Positions 26,508 through 35,179 of a stretch of 64,000 nucleotides of DNA are shown in pieces. The translations under genes and the position numbers were made by a program. Position 1 is the stretch's first letter; every line of letters starts with the position of its first letter. The notes under the pieces are model-generated. The model did not search any database. It worked only from the letters and a program-made list of their open reading frames with translations, and was not told the origin of the DNA. Origin of the DNA: a bacterium (GTDB lineage: Bacteria > ARS69); contig JALGZR010000052.1 in the NCBI GenBank assembly GCA_025774805.1, positions 19,985 through 83,984 of the forward strand. Reading direction: 5' to 3'.

Positions 26508-27478
26508 TGCGCTTTCTGCTGACGGGCGGCGCGGGCTTCATCGGATCGCATCTCGCGGACCACCTGCTCGACCGGGGGGATCGGGTCACCATCCTCGACG
26601 ACCTCTCCACCGGCCGGAAGGAGAACCTCGAGCATCGGGAGGGCGACTCCCGATTCCGGGCCGTCTACGACACGGTGTTGAACGCCGACGTCGTACGGCG
26701 GCTGGTCGCGGAGGCGGACTGTGTTCTCCACCTGGCGGCCGCGGTCGGCGTGAAGTACATCATCGAGAATCCGCTGCACTCGATGCGGGTGAACATCCGC
26801 GGCACCGAGAACGTGCTCGAGGCCGCCGACCGCCGCGGGACGAAGGTCGTTCTCTTCTCCAGCTCCGAGATCTACGGGAAGTCCGCGGACACTCCGTTTC
26901 GCGAAGACGCGGATCGGCTGCTCGGCCCCCCGACGGTGCATCGCTGGAGCTACTCCACCGCGAAGGCGGTCGACGAGGTCCTGGGCCTCGCCTACCGGCA
27001 GGAGCGGAACCTGCCGGTCATCATCGTCCGCTGCTTCAACACCTGCGGTCCCCGGCAGCGCGGACGGTACGGCATGGTGATGCCCCGTTTCGTCGAGCAG
27101 GCGCTCCGGGGCGATCCGATCACCGTCTACGGCGACGGCACTCAGACGAGGTGCTTCGCATCGGTCTTCGACGTCGTGGAGGGAATCGTCTCTCTCCTCG
27201 ACGAGGATCGCGCGGTCGGAGAGATCTTCAACATCGGGACGAACGAGGAGTACAGCGTCCTCGCGCTCGCGCGGAGAGTCCGCGAGATCACGGGCAGCGA
27301 TTCCGAGATCCGCCTGATCCCGTACGCGGAAGCCTACGAAGAGGGGTTCGAGGACATGCTGCGGCGCGTTCCCGATCTCGGGAAGATCCGGAGGCTGATC
27401 GGTTATCGGCCGAAGCGCACGCTGGACGACGTCCTGCGTTCCGTGATCGAGTACCGGCGGACGATTCCGACTACGTAG
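26507..27478 (+). CDS. NAD-dependent nucleotide-sugar epimerase/dehydratase
   Basis: The product is 323 residues; its ATG shares bases with the previous stop. Extended SDR: 'LTGGAGFIGSHLADHLLDRG' (5-24), 'LHLAAAVGVKYIIENPLHSM', 'FSSSEIYGK' and catalytic Tyr149/Lys153 in 'WSYSTAKAVDE', then 'RCFNTCGPRQRGRYGMVMPR' and 'YGDGTQTRCFASV'. It resembles the ArnA-like/UDP-glucose 4-epimerase-like class; the exact substrate cannot be told by eye. It probably acts with the UXS-like enzyme just upstream. Its TAG stop is part of the recurrent 18-bp element at 27476-27493. Confidence 0.85.
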   Translation: MRFLLTGGAGFIGSHLADHLLDRGDRVTILDDLSTGRKENLEHREGDSRFRAVYDTVLNADVVRRLVAEADCVLHLAAAVGVKYIIENPLHSMRVNIRGTENVLEAADRRGTKVVLFSSSEIYGKSADTPFREDADRLLGPPTVHRWSYSTAKAVDEVLGLAYRQERNLPVIIVRCFNTCGPRQRGRYGMVMPRFVEQALRGDPITVYGDGTQTRCFASVFDVVEGIVSLLDEDRAVGEIFNIGTNEEYSVLALARRVREITGSDSEIRLIPYAEAYEEGFEDMLRRVPDLGKIRRLIGYRPKRTLDDVLRSVIEYRRTIPTT

Positions 27479-27493
27479 CCCGCATTTCTCACC
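27476..27493 (+). repeat. recurrent 3'-end element, copy A
   Basis: TAGCCCGCATTTCTCACC. Its first three bases are the stop of the plus-strand epimerase gene, and its TCA (27489-27491) is the stop of the convergent minus-strand BNR gene, so it ends translation on both strands. Confidence 0.7.
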
Positions 27494-30059
27494 GGGCGAC
27501 GATCACCTTCCGCGACGTCCGAGCCTCCCCAGCGCGGAGAACGGCGAAGTAGACGCCGTCCGGAAGGTCCTCCGTCCACCAGCGACCGTTGCGAACGATG
27601 CCGTCTCCCCGGGAGAGTCGGGCGACCTCGCTCACGAGCCGGCCCCGGACGTCGTAGATCTCGAGCACGACCTCGCCCGAGGAGTTCGCCGCGTAGCGGA
27701 ACGTCGTCGCGTCCACCACGGGATTCGGATAGGGCCGATCGAGCATGAGGCTCGGCGGTCCCGACGGGGGCCGTACATCCACGTCGGGCCCGTCCTCCGG
27801 CTCGAGGTCGAGCAGGGGGCCGAAGTCGAGCTCCCAAGCACCGCGACCGTGCGTGCCCGCGAAGAGCTTGTGGGTCGCCACCTGGATCTCGAGGTCGGCG
27901 ATCACCGCGTTCGGGAGACCGTTCTCGCACGGGCTCCAGCTCGCTCCCCCGTCCGTGCAGTTCCACACGCCGATGTCCGTCCCCACGAACCAGAGGTTCG
28001 GACTGCCGGGGGCCACGGCGATCGCATTCACCGGCTGATCGGGCAGATTCCCCGTGACGTCCTGCCAGGACCCGCCCCCGTCCGTGGTCAGCGCCACGTG
28101 GGCATCTCCGACCGCGTACCCCGAGAAGGTGACGAAGGCGGAGTTCACGTCGACCGGATGGGCGAGGATCTTCGTCACCGTGCCGTGCGAGAACATGAAC
28201 GACGCCGCGGGGGACCAGGAGGCTCCGTCGTCCGTGGTGCGCCAGACGACCGCGCTCGCCGTCCAGACGACGTCACCGTCGACGGGGCTGATCGAGATCC
28301 AGAGGGCGGTATGGTCGGCCACCTTCGTCCAGGAGCTCCCTCCCGTGGTCGTGCGGAAGATCCCGTCGGAACTGGACGTGTAGAGGTGGTTGCCGGCGTT
28401 CTGGTCCTCGTCGACGGGTGTGACCCAGAGACCCTCCCCGGTGATCCCCGAGTTGATCGAGGTCCAGGGCCCCAGCCCGGAGGCCGTGTTCTTCCGGTGG
28501 TCCCCCTTCTGCATCTCCGCGTAGACCGTGCGACCGTTGAGCGGATTGATGTTGCAGACCATTCCGTCGCCGCCCAGACCCTCGCCCCAGGACGACGTTC
28601 CGCTCCACCTGTCGGTGCCCTGGTCCTGCGTACCGCCCATGATGAAGTCGGGGTCGGCGTCGTGGTTGTTCACGCAGATGTCGTAGAACTGATACGTCAC
28701 CAGACCCGCGTTGCGATCGGACCAGCTCAGGCCGTCGTCGGTGGACTCCCAGATTCCGCCGTCGGTCGCGACGAAGACGTTGTCACCGGCCCCCGGTCGG
28801 TAGACGGCGTCGTGATGGTCGACGTGAACGCCGCCGCCGGTGCCGGTGAACGTGACGCCTCCGTCCGTCGAACGGTACAGCGCGACGCCGCCCGCGATCA
28901 CGACGTCGGCGTCGTCCGGATCGGCGACGAGAGAAAGGTTGTACCAGCCCTGCCCGCCGGGGATGTTCGGGGTCGTCGCGCGGAGGATCCAGTTCGCCCC
29001 CCCGTCCGTGCTGCGATAGACGCCGAGCAGGTGATAGGTCGAACGGTTGGAGTAGATCGCGTAGATCGTGTTCGGGTCCTGGGGGGACATCGCGATCTTC
29101 GTCTTGCCGATGTCGAGGGAGCCCGGCTGGCCGATGCCCGCCTTCGCCCACGTCAGGCCGTCGTCCGTCGAGACCTTCACGTTGTTACCGCTCGCGTCGC
29201 GGCCCTTGGCCACGAAGACGGAGTCCGCGCTCCCCGGCTTCCAGCGGCCGTCGTAGTAGTCGCCTCCCACCTTCATCTGGACCCACGTCTCTCCGGCGTC
29301 GCTCGATCGCCAGAGGCCGTTCGTCGCGCCCGCGAGCAGGGTCCCGTGGATCGGGTTCGCCTCCACGAAGTGGAATCCGTGACCGCTGCTCTCGCCGTAC
29401 GAGAGACTGGTCGTGTTCCAGGTCGCACCCCCGTCGGTGGACCTCAGGATGCCGACCCCGCCGATCCGATCGACGTTGAACGTGGCCTCCCCCGTCCCGA
29501 TCACGACCACGTCGGGATCGGTGGGGACGACGGCCACCCCCCCGACCGCCAGGGTGGGCAGGTCGTCCGTCAGGGGGGACCAGGTCCCGCCGCCGTCCGT
29601 GCTCTTCCAGAGCCCCCCGCCCGCGGCCCCGGCATAGAGGGTGTCGGGGCTCGTCGGATGGAACTCGAGCGCGAGCATCCGTCCGGCGAGATTCGCGGGA
29701 CCGAGCGCGAACCAGGTCGAGCGAAACGACCGGGCCCTCAGAGCTTGACGCTGCTGCCGCTGCTCCCAAGCCCTCCACCGGGCTCCGACCGGCGGCTCTA
29801 CGCCGTCCACCATGCGCTGCTCGTGGAACCACCGGATCCGCTGGAACGGCTTCCACCCGTGCCCCGGGCGCTCGACGTAGTCGGGTCGGGTCCCGAAGAA
29901 GCGGTCCATTCCGGTGATCCAGGCGGTCAGTCCGTCGTCGAGGCCCGGCTCGCTCGTGGAGGCGGAGGCCTCCGCCCCCGGAAGGAGCCCCGACGGCAGA
30001 AGCGAGAGGATCAGGGCGGGGAGGAGGGATCGAGACGGCAAGAGAAAACGGGGCACCAT
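27489..30059 (-). CDS. secreted BNR/sortilin-repeat (Asp-box) protein with C-terminal sorting domain
   Basis: The product is 856 residues. The ATG at 30059 has GAGGAGGG five bases upstream; the frame stays open far past it only as a shadow. A signal peptide (about 1-30) is followed by many Asp-box repeats of the form S-T-D-G-G-x-T-W ('LWKSTDGGGTWSPL', 'ILRSTDGGATWNTT', 'VYRSTDGGANWILR', 'IWESTDDGLSWSDR'), the signature of VPS10/sortilin and BNR-sialidase-like propellers. The tail 'DRPYPNPVVDATTFRYA', 'VLEIYDVRGRLVSEVARLSR', 'RKVIVAR' is a T9SS/FlgD-like sorting domain. No sialidase Arg triad was identified, so catalytic function is unclear. Confidence 0.85.
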   Translation of the reverse strand: MVPRFLLPSRSLLPALILSLLPSGLLPGAEASASTSEPGLDDGLTAWITGMDRFFGTRPDYVERPGHGWKPFQRIRWFHEQRMVDGVEPPVGARWRAWEQRQQRQALRARSFRSTWFALGPANLAGRMLALEFHPTSPDTLYAGAAGGGLWKSTDGGGTWSPLTDDLPTLAVGGVAVVPTDPDVVVIGTGEATFNVDRIGGVGILRSTDGGATWNTTSLSYGESSGHGFHFVEANPIHGTLLAGATNGLWRSSDAGETWVQMKVGGDYYDGRWKPGSADSVFVAKGRDASGNNVKVSTDDGLTWAKAGIGQPGSLDIGKTKIAMSPQDPNTIYAIYSNRSTYHLLGVYRSTDGGANWILRATTPNIPGGQGWYNLSLVADPDDADVVIAGGVALYRSTDGGVTFTGTGGGVHVDHHDAVYRPGAGDNVFVATDGGIWESTDDGLSWSDRNAGLVTYQFYDICVNNHDADPDFIMGGTQDQGTDRWSGTSSWGEGLGGDGMVCNINPLNGRTVYAEMQKGDHRKNTASGLGPWTSINSGITGEGLWVTPVDEDQNAGNHLYTSSSDGIFRTTTGGSSWTKVADHTALWISISPVDGDVVWTASAVVWRTTDDGASWSPAASFMFSHGTVTKILAHPVDVNSAFVTFSGYAVGDAHVALTTDGGGSWQDVTGNLPDQPVNAIAVAPGSPNLWFVGTDIGVWNCTDGGASWSPCENGLPNAVIADLEIQVATHKLFAGTHGRGAWELDFGPLLDLEPEDGPDVDVRPPSGPPSLMLDRPYPNPVVDATTFRYAANSSGEVVLEIYDVRGRLVSEVARLSRGDGIVRNGRWWTEDLPDGVYFAVLRAGEARTSRKVIVAR

Positions 30060-30229
30060 GATTTCCCTCCTCTCGCGGGCGGACCCTTTCGGTGACCCTC
30101 GGGCCGGGGAGGGTGCACCGCGAACCGCTCGGGACGCCACACGATCGATCGTGTGGTGGGCGACGACCGGGTCGCGAATCGACGCGATCGATGCCCGTCT
30201 CGTCCCTGAAATCGGCGGCTGTTCGTCCA

Positions 30230-30238
30230 TATTTAGCA
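30230..30238 (-). promoter_or_regulatory. extended -10 promoter of the BNR gene
   Basis: On the minus strand the sequence is TGCTAAATA within an A/T-rich stretch, about 170 bp before the BNR start. It is back to back with the plus-strand promoter at 30261-30289. Confidence 0.4.
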
Positions 30239-30260
30239 AAAGCGGAGCCAATTCGCGCCG

Positions 30261-30289
30261 TTGACGCTCCCCCGACCCTCTCGTAGGCT
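30261..30289 (+). promoter_or_regulatory. sigma70-like promoter of the long housekeeping/envelope operon
   Basis: TTGACG (30261-30266), a 17-bp spacer and TAGGCT (30284-30289). It heads the run of eleven closely spaced plus-strand genes up to 45168. The TTG that could be read as a start codon at 30261 is the -35 box itself. Confidence 0.5.
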
Positions 30290-30350
30290 TTGCCGCGACT
30301 CGGAGCCCAACTCTCGGCACCGGGACCCGACCCGTCTCGGGAGGTCCGTT

Positions 30351-32309
30351 CTGGTCTCGTTTCTCGTCACGTTCGTGACCGCGCTGGCCGTCGCGCTCCT
30401 GCTGACCCCTGTCTGCCGCCGGATCGCGATTCGAACCGGCTTCGTCGCGATCCCCTCCGCCAAGGGGATTCACCGCGAGCCGACCCCGGTCCTCGGAGGC
30501 GTGGCCATCTTCTTCGCGGTCTTCTTCGCCCTGTTCGTCGCCGGAGGGTTCTCGGGGGCGCTCCCGAAGATGCGCGCCCTCGGGTTCCTGGGCGGAGGCG
30601 CGCTCGTGTTCGTGATGGGAGTCATCGACGACCGCGTGGATCTGAGCTGGTTTTCCAAGCTCCTCGGTCAGATCGTCGCCGCGATTCTCCTCCTCGCGAG
30701 CGACAACGCGAGCGGGGTGTTCTTGACGCCCGGTGGACTCGTGCTCTCCCTCCTCTGGCTCGTCGGCCTCGCCAACGCGATGAACTTCCTGGACAACATG
30801 GACGGCGTATGCTCCGGAATCACCGTCGTCGTCGCCGCGGTTCTCGGGGCGTTGGCCCTTCTCGCCGGCCAGCCCGAGACCGCCCTCCTGGCGGGCGCGG
30901 TCTGCGGGGCCTCTCTCGGGTTTCTCCGCTTCAATTTCTTTCCCGCGCGGATCTTCCTGGGAGACGGCGGCAGCCTCTTCCTCGGCTACTCCCTCGCCAG
31001 TCTCGGTCTCATGACCACGCGGTCGATGGACTTCACGTTCGCGCTGCTCGTTCCGGTGATCGCGCTGGCGTATCCGATCTTCGATATCACGTTCGTCAGC
31101 GTGACCCGCGTGGCCCGGGGGCAGAGCCTCACCCAGGGAGGCCGCGACCACACCAGCCACCGCCTCGGTCGCCTGCTCGGGGACGCACGGCTCACCTCGG
31201 TCACCATCTACGCCATCTGCGCCGCGCTCGGGGCGATCGCCGTCGGGCTGCACCAGATCGCGTTCCCCCCGGCGACCATCGTGACGTTCCTGGCCGTCGC
31301 GTTCGCGTTCTTCGGCTTCGGGATGCGGCTCAGCCGGTCCGCACCCGTTCCCAAGCCCCCGGGCACCGCCGCCGCCGGGGTTTCCCCGAGCTCCCCGCGA
31401 CGGGCTCCCCCCATCGGAGGAGAGGACTTGAGCCAGAGCCGGACCGTACGGGTCGGATGCCGCGACAACGACTTCTGTCGGGCTCAGACCGGGTCGCTCC
31501 TCGAGAGGATCGCCGGGAGCCATCCGAAGATCACGTTCGAGGTCATCGATCTTCCCGGGAGCGGAGAGGGAGAGCACCCGATCCTCGAAGCGCTGGGCGC
31601 GGGCGTCTGCGACCTGCACCTCCGCGCGGTGCGGGAGCTGCCGATCGGGCTGCCCGAGGACGTCGTGCTCGCCGCCGTCACCCGGAGGAACGACCCGTTC
31701 GACGTGCTGATCGCCGGCGACGGCCAGCTCCTCGAAGACCTCCCGGAGGACGCGATCCTCGGCGTCGAGTCGTCCCGCGTCGCCGTCCAGTTGAAGTCGT
31801 TCCGAGAGGACATCCGGGTCCAGAAGATGAAGGGGACGATCGACCGTCTCATGCAGCACCTGAGCTCGGGAGAGATCGCCGCGTTCGTCACCGCGGCCGA
31901 GGACGTCGAGACTCTAGGCTGGGAGGAGTCCGTGGTGGAGTTCTTCCACCCGGACATGGTGCTTCCCGCGGCCGGACAGGGGTGCTTCGCCATTCTCGGT
32001 CGGGCGGGAGACGACGAGCTGATCGAGGAGTTCGCCACGCACGACCACCTCGTGTCCCGTCAGGTCGTGCTCGCGGAACGCGCCTTTCTCCGGGAGCTCA
32101 ACGTGAAGCCGACCGATCCGGTCGCGGTGCACGGTCGCTTCGAGGGGGAGACGCTCGTGCTGGAGGCCATGCTTGCCGACGAGATCTCCGGGGCGATTCT
32201 GCGTGACGATCTCGACGGCGATCCCTCCGAGGAGGACGAGCTCGGCATCCGTCTCGCCAAGCTCTTCATCGCGGATGGCGCCCGGGACTACATCGCCAGT
32301 TACGGGTAG
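30351..32309 (+). CDS. WecA/MraY-like sugar-phosphate transferase fused to degenerate HemC domain
   Basis: The product is about 652 residues. Start uncertain: GGGAGG at 30339-30344 points to a CTG at 30351; GTG at 30375 is the alternative. Residues ~1-330 are a ten-helix polyprenyl-phosphate glycosyl-1-phosphate transferase (GT4): 'KGIHREPTPVLGGVAIFF', 'GVIDDRVDLSW', 'NAMNFLDNMDG', 'FNFFPARIFLGDGGSLFLGY', 'GGRDHTSHRL'. From about residue 360 the frame continues into a hydroxymethylbilane synthase-like domain: 'VRVGCRDNDFCRAQTGSLLE', 'LPAAGQGCFAIL', 'VLAERAFLREL'. The cofactor-binding Cys of HemC is missing ('RELNVKPTDPVAVHG'), and the catalytic Asp motif HSMKDVP reads HLRAVRELP with Glu429. 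It is therefore unlikely to make hydroxymethylbilane. A TTG at 31428 preceded by GGAGGAGAGGA could start the second domain separately. Confidence 0.8.
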   Translation: MVSFLVTFVTALAVALLLTPVCRRIAIRTGFVAIPSAKGIHREPTPVLGGVAIFFAVFFALFVAGGFSGALPKMRALGFLGGGALVFVMGVIDDRVDLSWFSKLLGQIVAAILLLASDNASGVFLTPGGLVLSLLWLVGLANAMNFLDNMDGVCSGITVVVAAVLGALALLAGQPETALLAGAVCGASLGFLRFNFFPARIFLGDGGSLFLGYSLASLGLMTTRSMDFTFALLVPVIALAYPIFDITFVSVTRVARGQSLTQGGRDHTSHRLGRLLGDARLTSVTIYAICAALGAIAVGLHQIAFPPATIVTFLAVAFAFFGFGMRLSRSAPVPKPPGTAAAGVSPSSPRRAPPIGGEDLSQSRTVRVGCRDNDFCRAQTGSLLERIAGSHPKITFEVIDLPGSGEGEHPILEALGAGVCDLHLRAVRELPIGLPEDVVLAAVTRRNDPFDVLIAGDGQLLEDLPEDAILGVESSRVAVQLKSFREDIRVQKMKGTIDRLMQHLSSGEIAAFVTAAEDVETLGWEESVVEFFHPDMVLPAAGQGCFAILGRAGDDELIEEFATHDHLVSRQVVLAERAFLRELNVKPTDPVAVHGRFEGETLVLEAMLADEISGAILRDDLDGDPSEEDELGIRLAKLFIADGARDYIASYG

Positions 32310-32315
32310 CGAGCC

Positions 32316-33581
32316 ATGGCCGGCCGATTCCGGTTCTCCGTCTCCCCCGGTCAAATCAGGAACTTCCTGTTCCTCGGCATGGTCGCGCTGGCTCTCGCCT
32401 CCTTTCTCTTCACGAGCCGGCTCGCGTCCCGACTGGAGAGGCAGACCGCGTCCTTCACGGACATCTTCGCCCGCTTCGCGGCGACGTCCACGATCCGCGC
32501 TGCGGAGGACGAGGAGGTCCAGCGCCTCTTCCGCAGCTTCATGGACCGCGTCACGTTTCCCATCATCGTGACCGACCATCGAGGGGTTCCCTGGACCTGC
32601 AAGGGAACCGGAGTCTCTCCGGATGCGATTCCCTACGAGGAGTTCCTCTACACCGACCCGAGCAATCCCAGTCCCGGCCCGGTGGCCGACCTCATCCGCC
32701 TCGCCTGGGAGATGGACACGAAGCGGACTCCGATCCCGATGTACCGCCCCGACACGGGAGACCTCTTCGGTTACGTTCACTACGGGGAGTCCCCCCTCGT
32801 CGCCAGCCTCCGGCTGATGCCGATCATCCAGATCGCGATCGGGGCGCTCCTCGTGGCGGTGGCCTACATCGGGATCCGCTCGGTCCGGCAGAGCGAAAAG
32901 CGATCGATCTGGGTGGGCATGGCGAAGGAGACCGCTCACCAGCTCGGAACGCCCATCTCCTCCATGATGGGGTGGGTCGACCTCCTGGAGGCGGAGACCG
33001 AGCCCGGCGACGACTCCCGGCGAAGCACCCTCAAGGAGATGAGGGCCGATCTCGAGAGACTGACCCAGATCGCCAGCCGGTTCGAGCGGGTCGGGTCCGT
33101 GCCCGCGTTCCGGCTTCTGGACGTGAACCCCGTCATCTCCCAGGTCGTTCTCTACCTGCGGCGGCGGCTCCCGTCACGGGGTCGGCGGGTGGAGATCATC
33201 GAGCAGCTCGAGGCCGAGATCCCCCGGATCCACTCCGACCCCGAGCTTCTCGCCTGGACCGTCGAGAACCTCCTCAAGAATGCGGCGGATGCCATCCTGA
33301 AGGGGAAGGGAGACGGGAGGATCTACGTCCGGTCCTCCCCCGGGAATCCGAACGGGGTGAGGATCGTCGTCGAGGACGACGGGCCGGGAATCCCCGAATC
33401 CGATCAGAACCGGGTCTTTGACCCGGGGTTCACTACGAAAGCGCGGGGCTGGGGTCTCGGACTCGCCCTGGCCCGCCGGATCGTCGAGGACTACCACCAC
33501 GGGCGCATCCGGCTATTGCGGAGCACACCCGGCGTCCGTACCGTATTCGCGGTGGACCTGCCCGAACGGTCCGCCCACTGA
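32316..33581 (+). CDS. membrane sensor histidine kinase (probable PorX partner)
   Basis: The product is 421 residues. Transmembrane helices at about 16-33 and 166-187 enclose a sensor region of about 130 residues ('FPIIVTDHRGVPWTCKG' resembles a PAS core). The dimerisation motif is 'MAKETAHQLGTPISSMMGW' with phospho-acceptor His208. The ATPase domain has an N box with Asn322 ('ENLLKNAADAI'), G1 'VEDDGPGIPE' (355-358) and G2 'GWGLGLALARRIVEDYHHG'. It lies 26 bp before the PorX-type regulator in the same operon, so it is the likely kinase. It differs from the Bacteroidota arrangement, where porX and porY are usually unlinked. Confidence 0.9.
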   Translation: MAGRFRFSVSPGQIRNFLFLGMVALALASFLFTSRLASRLERQTASFTDIFARFAATSTIRAAEDEEVQRLFRSFMDRVTFPIIVTDHRGVPWTCKGTGVSPDAIPYEEFLYTDPSNPSPGPVADLIRLAWEMDTKRTPIPMYRPDTGDLFGYVHYGESPLVASLRLMPIIQIAIGALLVAVAYIGIRSVRQSEKRSIWVGMAKETAHQLGTPISSMMGWVDLLEAETEPGDDSRRSTLKEMRADLERLTQIASRFERVGSVPAFRLLDVNPVISQVVLYLRRRLPSRGRRVEIIEQLEAEIPRIHSDPELLAWTVENLLKNAADAILKGKGDGRIYVRSSPGNPNGVRIVVEDDGPGIPESDQNRVFDPGFTTKARGWGLGLALARRIVEDYHHGRIRLLRSTPGVRTVFAVDLPERSAH

Positions 33582-33607
33582 TTCGACTCCCGGGAAGCGA
33601 GAAACCC

Positions 33608-35179
33608 ATGCCTGAGGACCGCAAGAGAATCCTCTGGGTCGACGACGAGGTCGACCATCTGCGGCCCCACATGAAGTTCCTGGAGGACCGCGGGTTCCAG
33701 GTCGAGGGCGTCACGAACGGAGAGGACGCGATCGCCCTGATCTCCGAGTCCGAGGCGCGGATCGATCTCGTCATTCTGGACGAGATGATGCCGGGATTCT
33801 CCGGCCTCGAGACCCTCCAGCGGATCAAGGCCGCGGACCCGTACGTCCCGATCATCATGGTCACGAAGTCGGAGGACGAGGGGCTCGTCGACGCGGCCAT
33901 CCGCCAGGACATCCACAACTATTTGGTGAAGCCGGTGAACCCACTCCAGGTCTACACGGCCGCCAAGCAGCTCATCGAGGGCAACCGTCTCCGCGAATCG
34001 GGCGTGATGCGGGACTACGTCGACCAGTTCACCCTGCTGCGGAACCTTCGCACGGACGAGGCCTCGGCGGAGACCTGGATCGAGGTCTACCGGCAGCTCG
34101 CCGAGTGGGACGTCCGGCTCGACAACCACCGGGACGCCGGTCTCCTCCAGACGCACGAGGACGCGAAGCTCGAGGCGAACATCGAGTTCTGCCGGTTCGT
34201 CTCGGATCACTACGAGGATTGGGTGGACGGCCCGAGCGACTCGCGCCCGACCCTCTCGGTCGACATCATCGCGAAGTACGTCGCCCCGCTCCTGTCCGAG
34301 GGGCGAAAGGTCTACTTCATTCTCATCGACTGTCTGCGGCTCGATCAGTGGCTGGCCATCGAGGCGTTGCTCGAGCCGTACTTCGACATCCGACGCGACT
34401 ACTACTTCTCGGTGCTTCCGACCGCGACCTCCTTCTCCCGAAACTCCGTCTTCTCCGGCCTCTTCCCCCTGCAGATCGCCAAGCGGCATCCGGAGTTCTG
34501 GAGCATGCCCGGCGACGACGACCACAGTCTGAACCGGTACGAACGGCAGCTTCTCGACCTCCAGCTCGAACGGCTCGGGGTCCAGGTGAACCCTTCGACG
34601 AAGTACATCAAGGTGTTCAACCAGGAGGAGGCCGGCGCCGTGAAGAAGGACATCGCGAGCCTCTACTCCCTGCCTCTGGTCGCGATGGTGTTCAACTTCA
34701 TCGACATTCTCTCCCACGGACGGAGCGAGTCGATGATCCTCCAGGAGATCGCACCCGACGAGGCGGCATTCCGGGCGCTCACCACGGCCTGGTTCAAGCA
34801 CTCGTCGCTCTTCGACATCATGAAGGCGATCTCCCGGCAGGACGCGACGGTGATCCTCACCACCGATCACGGATCGGTGCTCGGACGGCGCTCCACGATC
34901 GCCTACGGAAACCGGGACACGTCGACGAACCTCCGCTTCAAGATCGGGACGAACCTGGGGTGCGACGAGAAGCACGCGCTCCACCTCAAGGACCCGGAGC
35001 GCTTTCAACTCCCGTCCCCCGGACTGAACACCCACTACATCCTGGCCAAGGAGAACTTCTACTTCGTCTATCCGACGAAATACCACGAGTACGAGCGCCA
35101 GTACCGGGGCAGCTTCCAGCACGGCGGGATTTCGATGGAGGAGATGATCCTCCCGTGCGTCCTGATGAACCCCCGGTGA
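33608..35179 (+). CDS. porX: PorX-type response regulator (receiver + PglZ domain)
   Basis: The product is 523 residues, matching PorX. Receiver domain 1-125 with acidic pair Asp12/Asp13, phospho-acceptor Asp58 ('LVILDEMMPGFSG') and Lys108 ('YLVKPVNP'). A linker of helices leads to a PglZ/alkaline-phosphatase-superfamily effector (about 215-523): metal-binding 'FILIDCLRLDQW' (Asp241), 'LPTATSFSRNSVFSGLFP' with candidate nucleophile Thr272 or Thr274, 'NFIDILSHGRSES' and 'VILTTDHGSVLG'. In Bacteroidota PorX controls type IX secretion genes, and its PglZ domain has been reported to hydrolyse oligonucleotides. Here it is operonic with a histidine kinase, and the window encodes at least three exported proteins with T9SS-like tails. 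Confidence 0.92.
   Translation: MPEDRKRILWVDDEVDHLRPHMKFLEDRGFQVEGVTNGEDAIALISESEARIDLVILDEMMPGFSGLETLQRIKAADPYVPIIMVTKSEDEGLVDAAIRQDIHNYLVKPVNPLQVYTAAKQLIEGNRLRESGVMRDYVDQFTLLRNLRTDEASAETWIEVYRQLAEWDVRLDNHRDAGLLQTHEDAKLEANIEFCRFVSDHYEDWVDGPSDSRPTLSVDIIAKYVAPLLSEGRKVYFILIDCLRLDQWLAIEALLEPYFDIRRDYYFSVLPTATSFSRNSVFSGLFPLQIAKRHPEFWSMPGDDDHSLNRYERQLLDLQLERLGVQVNPSTKYIKVFNQEEAGAVKKDIASLYSLPLVAMVFNFIDILSHGRSESMILQEIAPDEAAFRALTTAWFKHSSLFDIMKAISRQDATVILTTDHGSVLGRRSTIAYGNRDTSTNLRFKIGTNLGCDEKHALHLKDPERFQLPSPGLNTHYILAKENFYFVYPTKYHEYERQYRGSFQHGGISMEEMILPCVLMNPR

Noticed and set aside
30261-30263. TTG as start of the GT4-HemC gene
   Set aside because: It is the first part of a TTGACG -35 box with a good -10 box 17 bp later, so it is probably not transcribed.
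27489-31859. A 1456-codon minus-strand open frame across the BNR and GT4-HemC genes
   Set aside because: Only the part below 30059 has protein-like composition, a ribosome-binding site and a signal peptide; the rest is the antisense shadow of the plus-strand transferase gene in G+C-rich DNA.
33608-35179. PglZ domain as part of a BREX phage-defence system
   Set aside because: The domain is fused to a receiver domain, as in PorX, and no BrxC, PglX, BrxL or other BREX genes are near.
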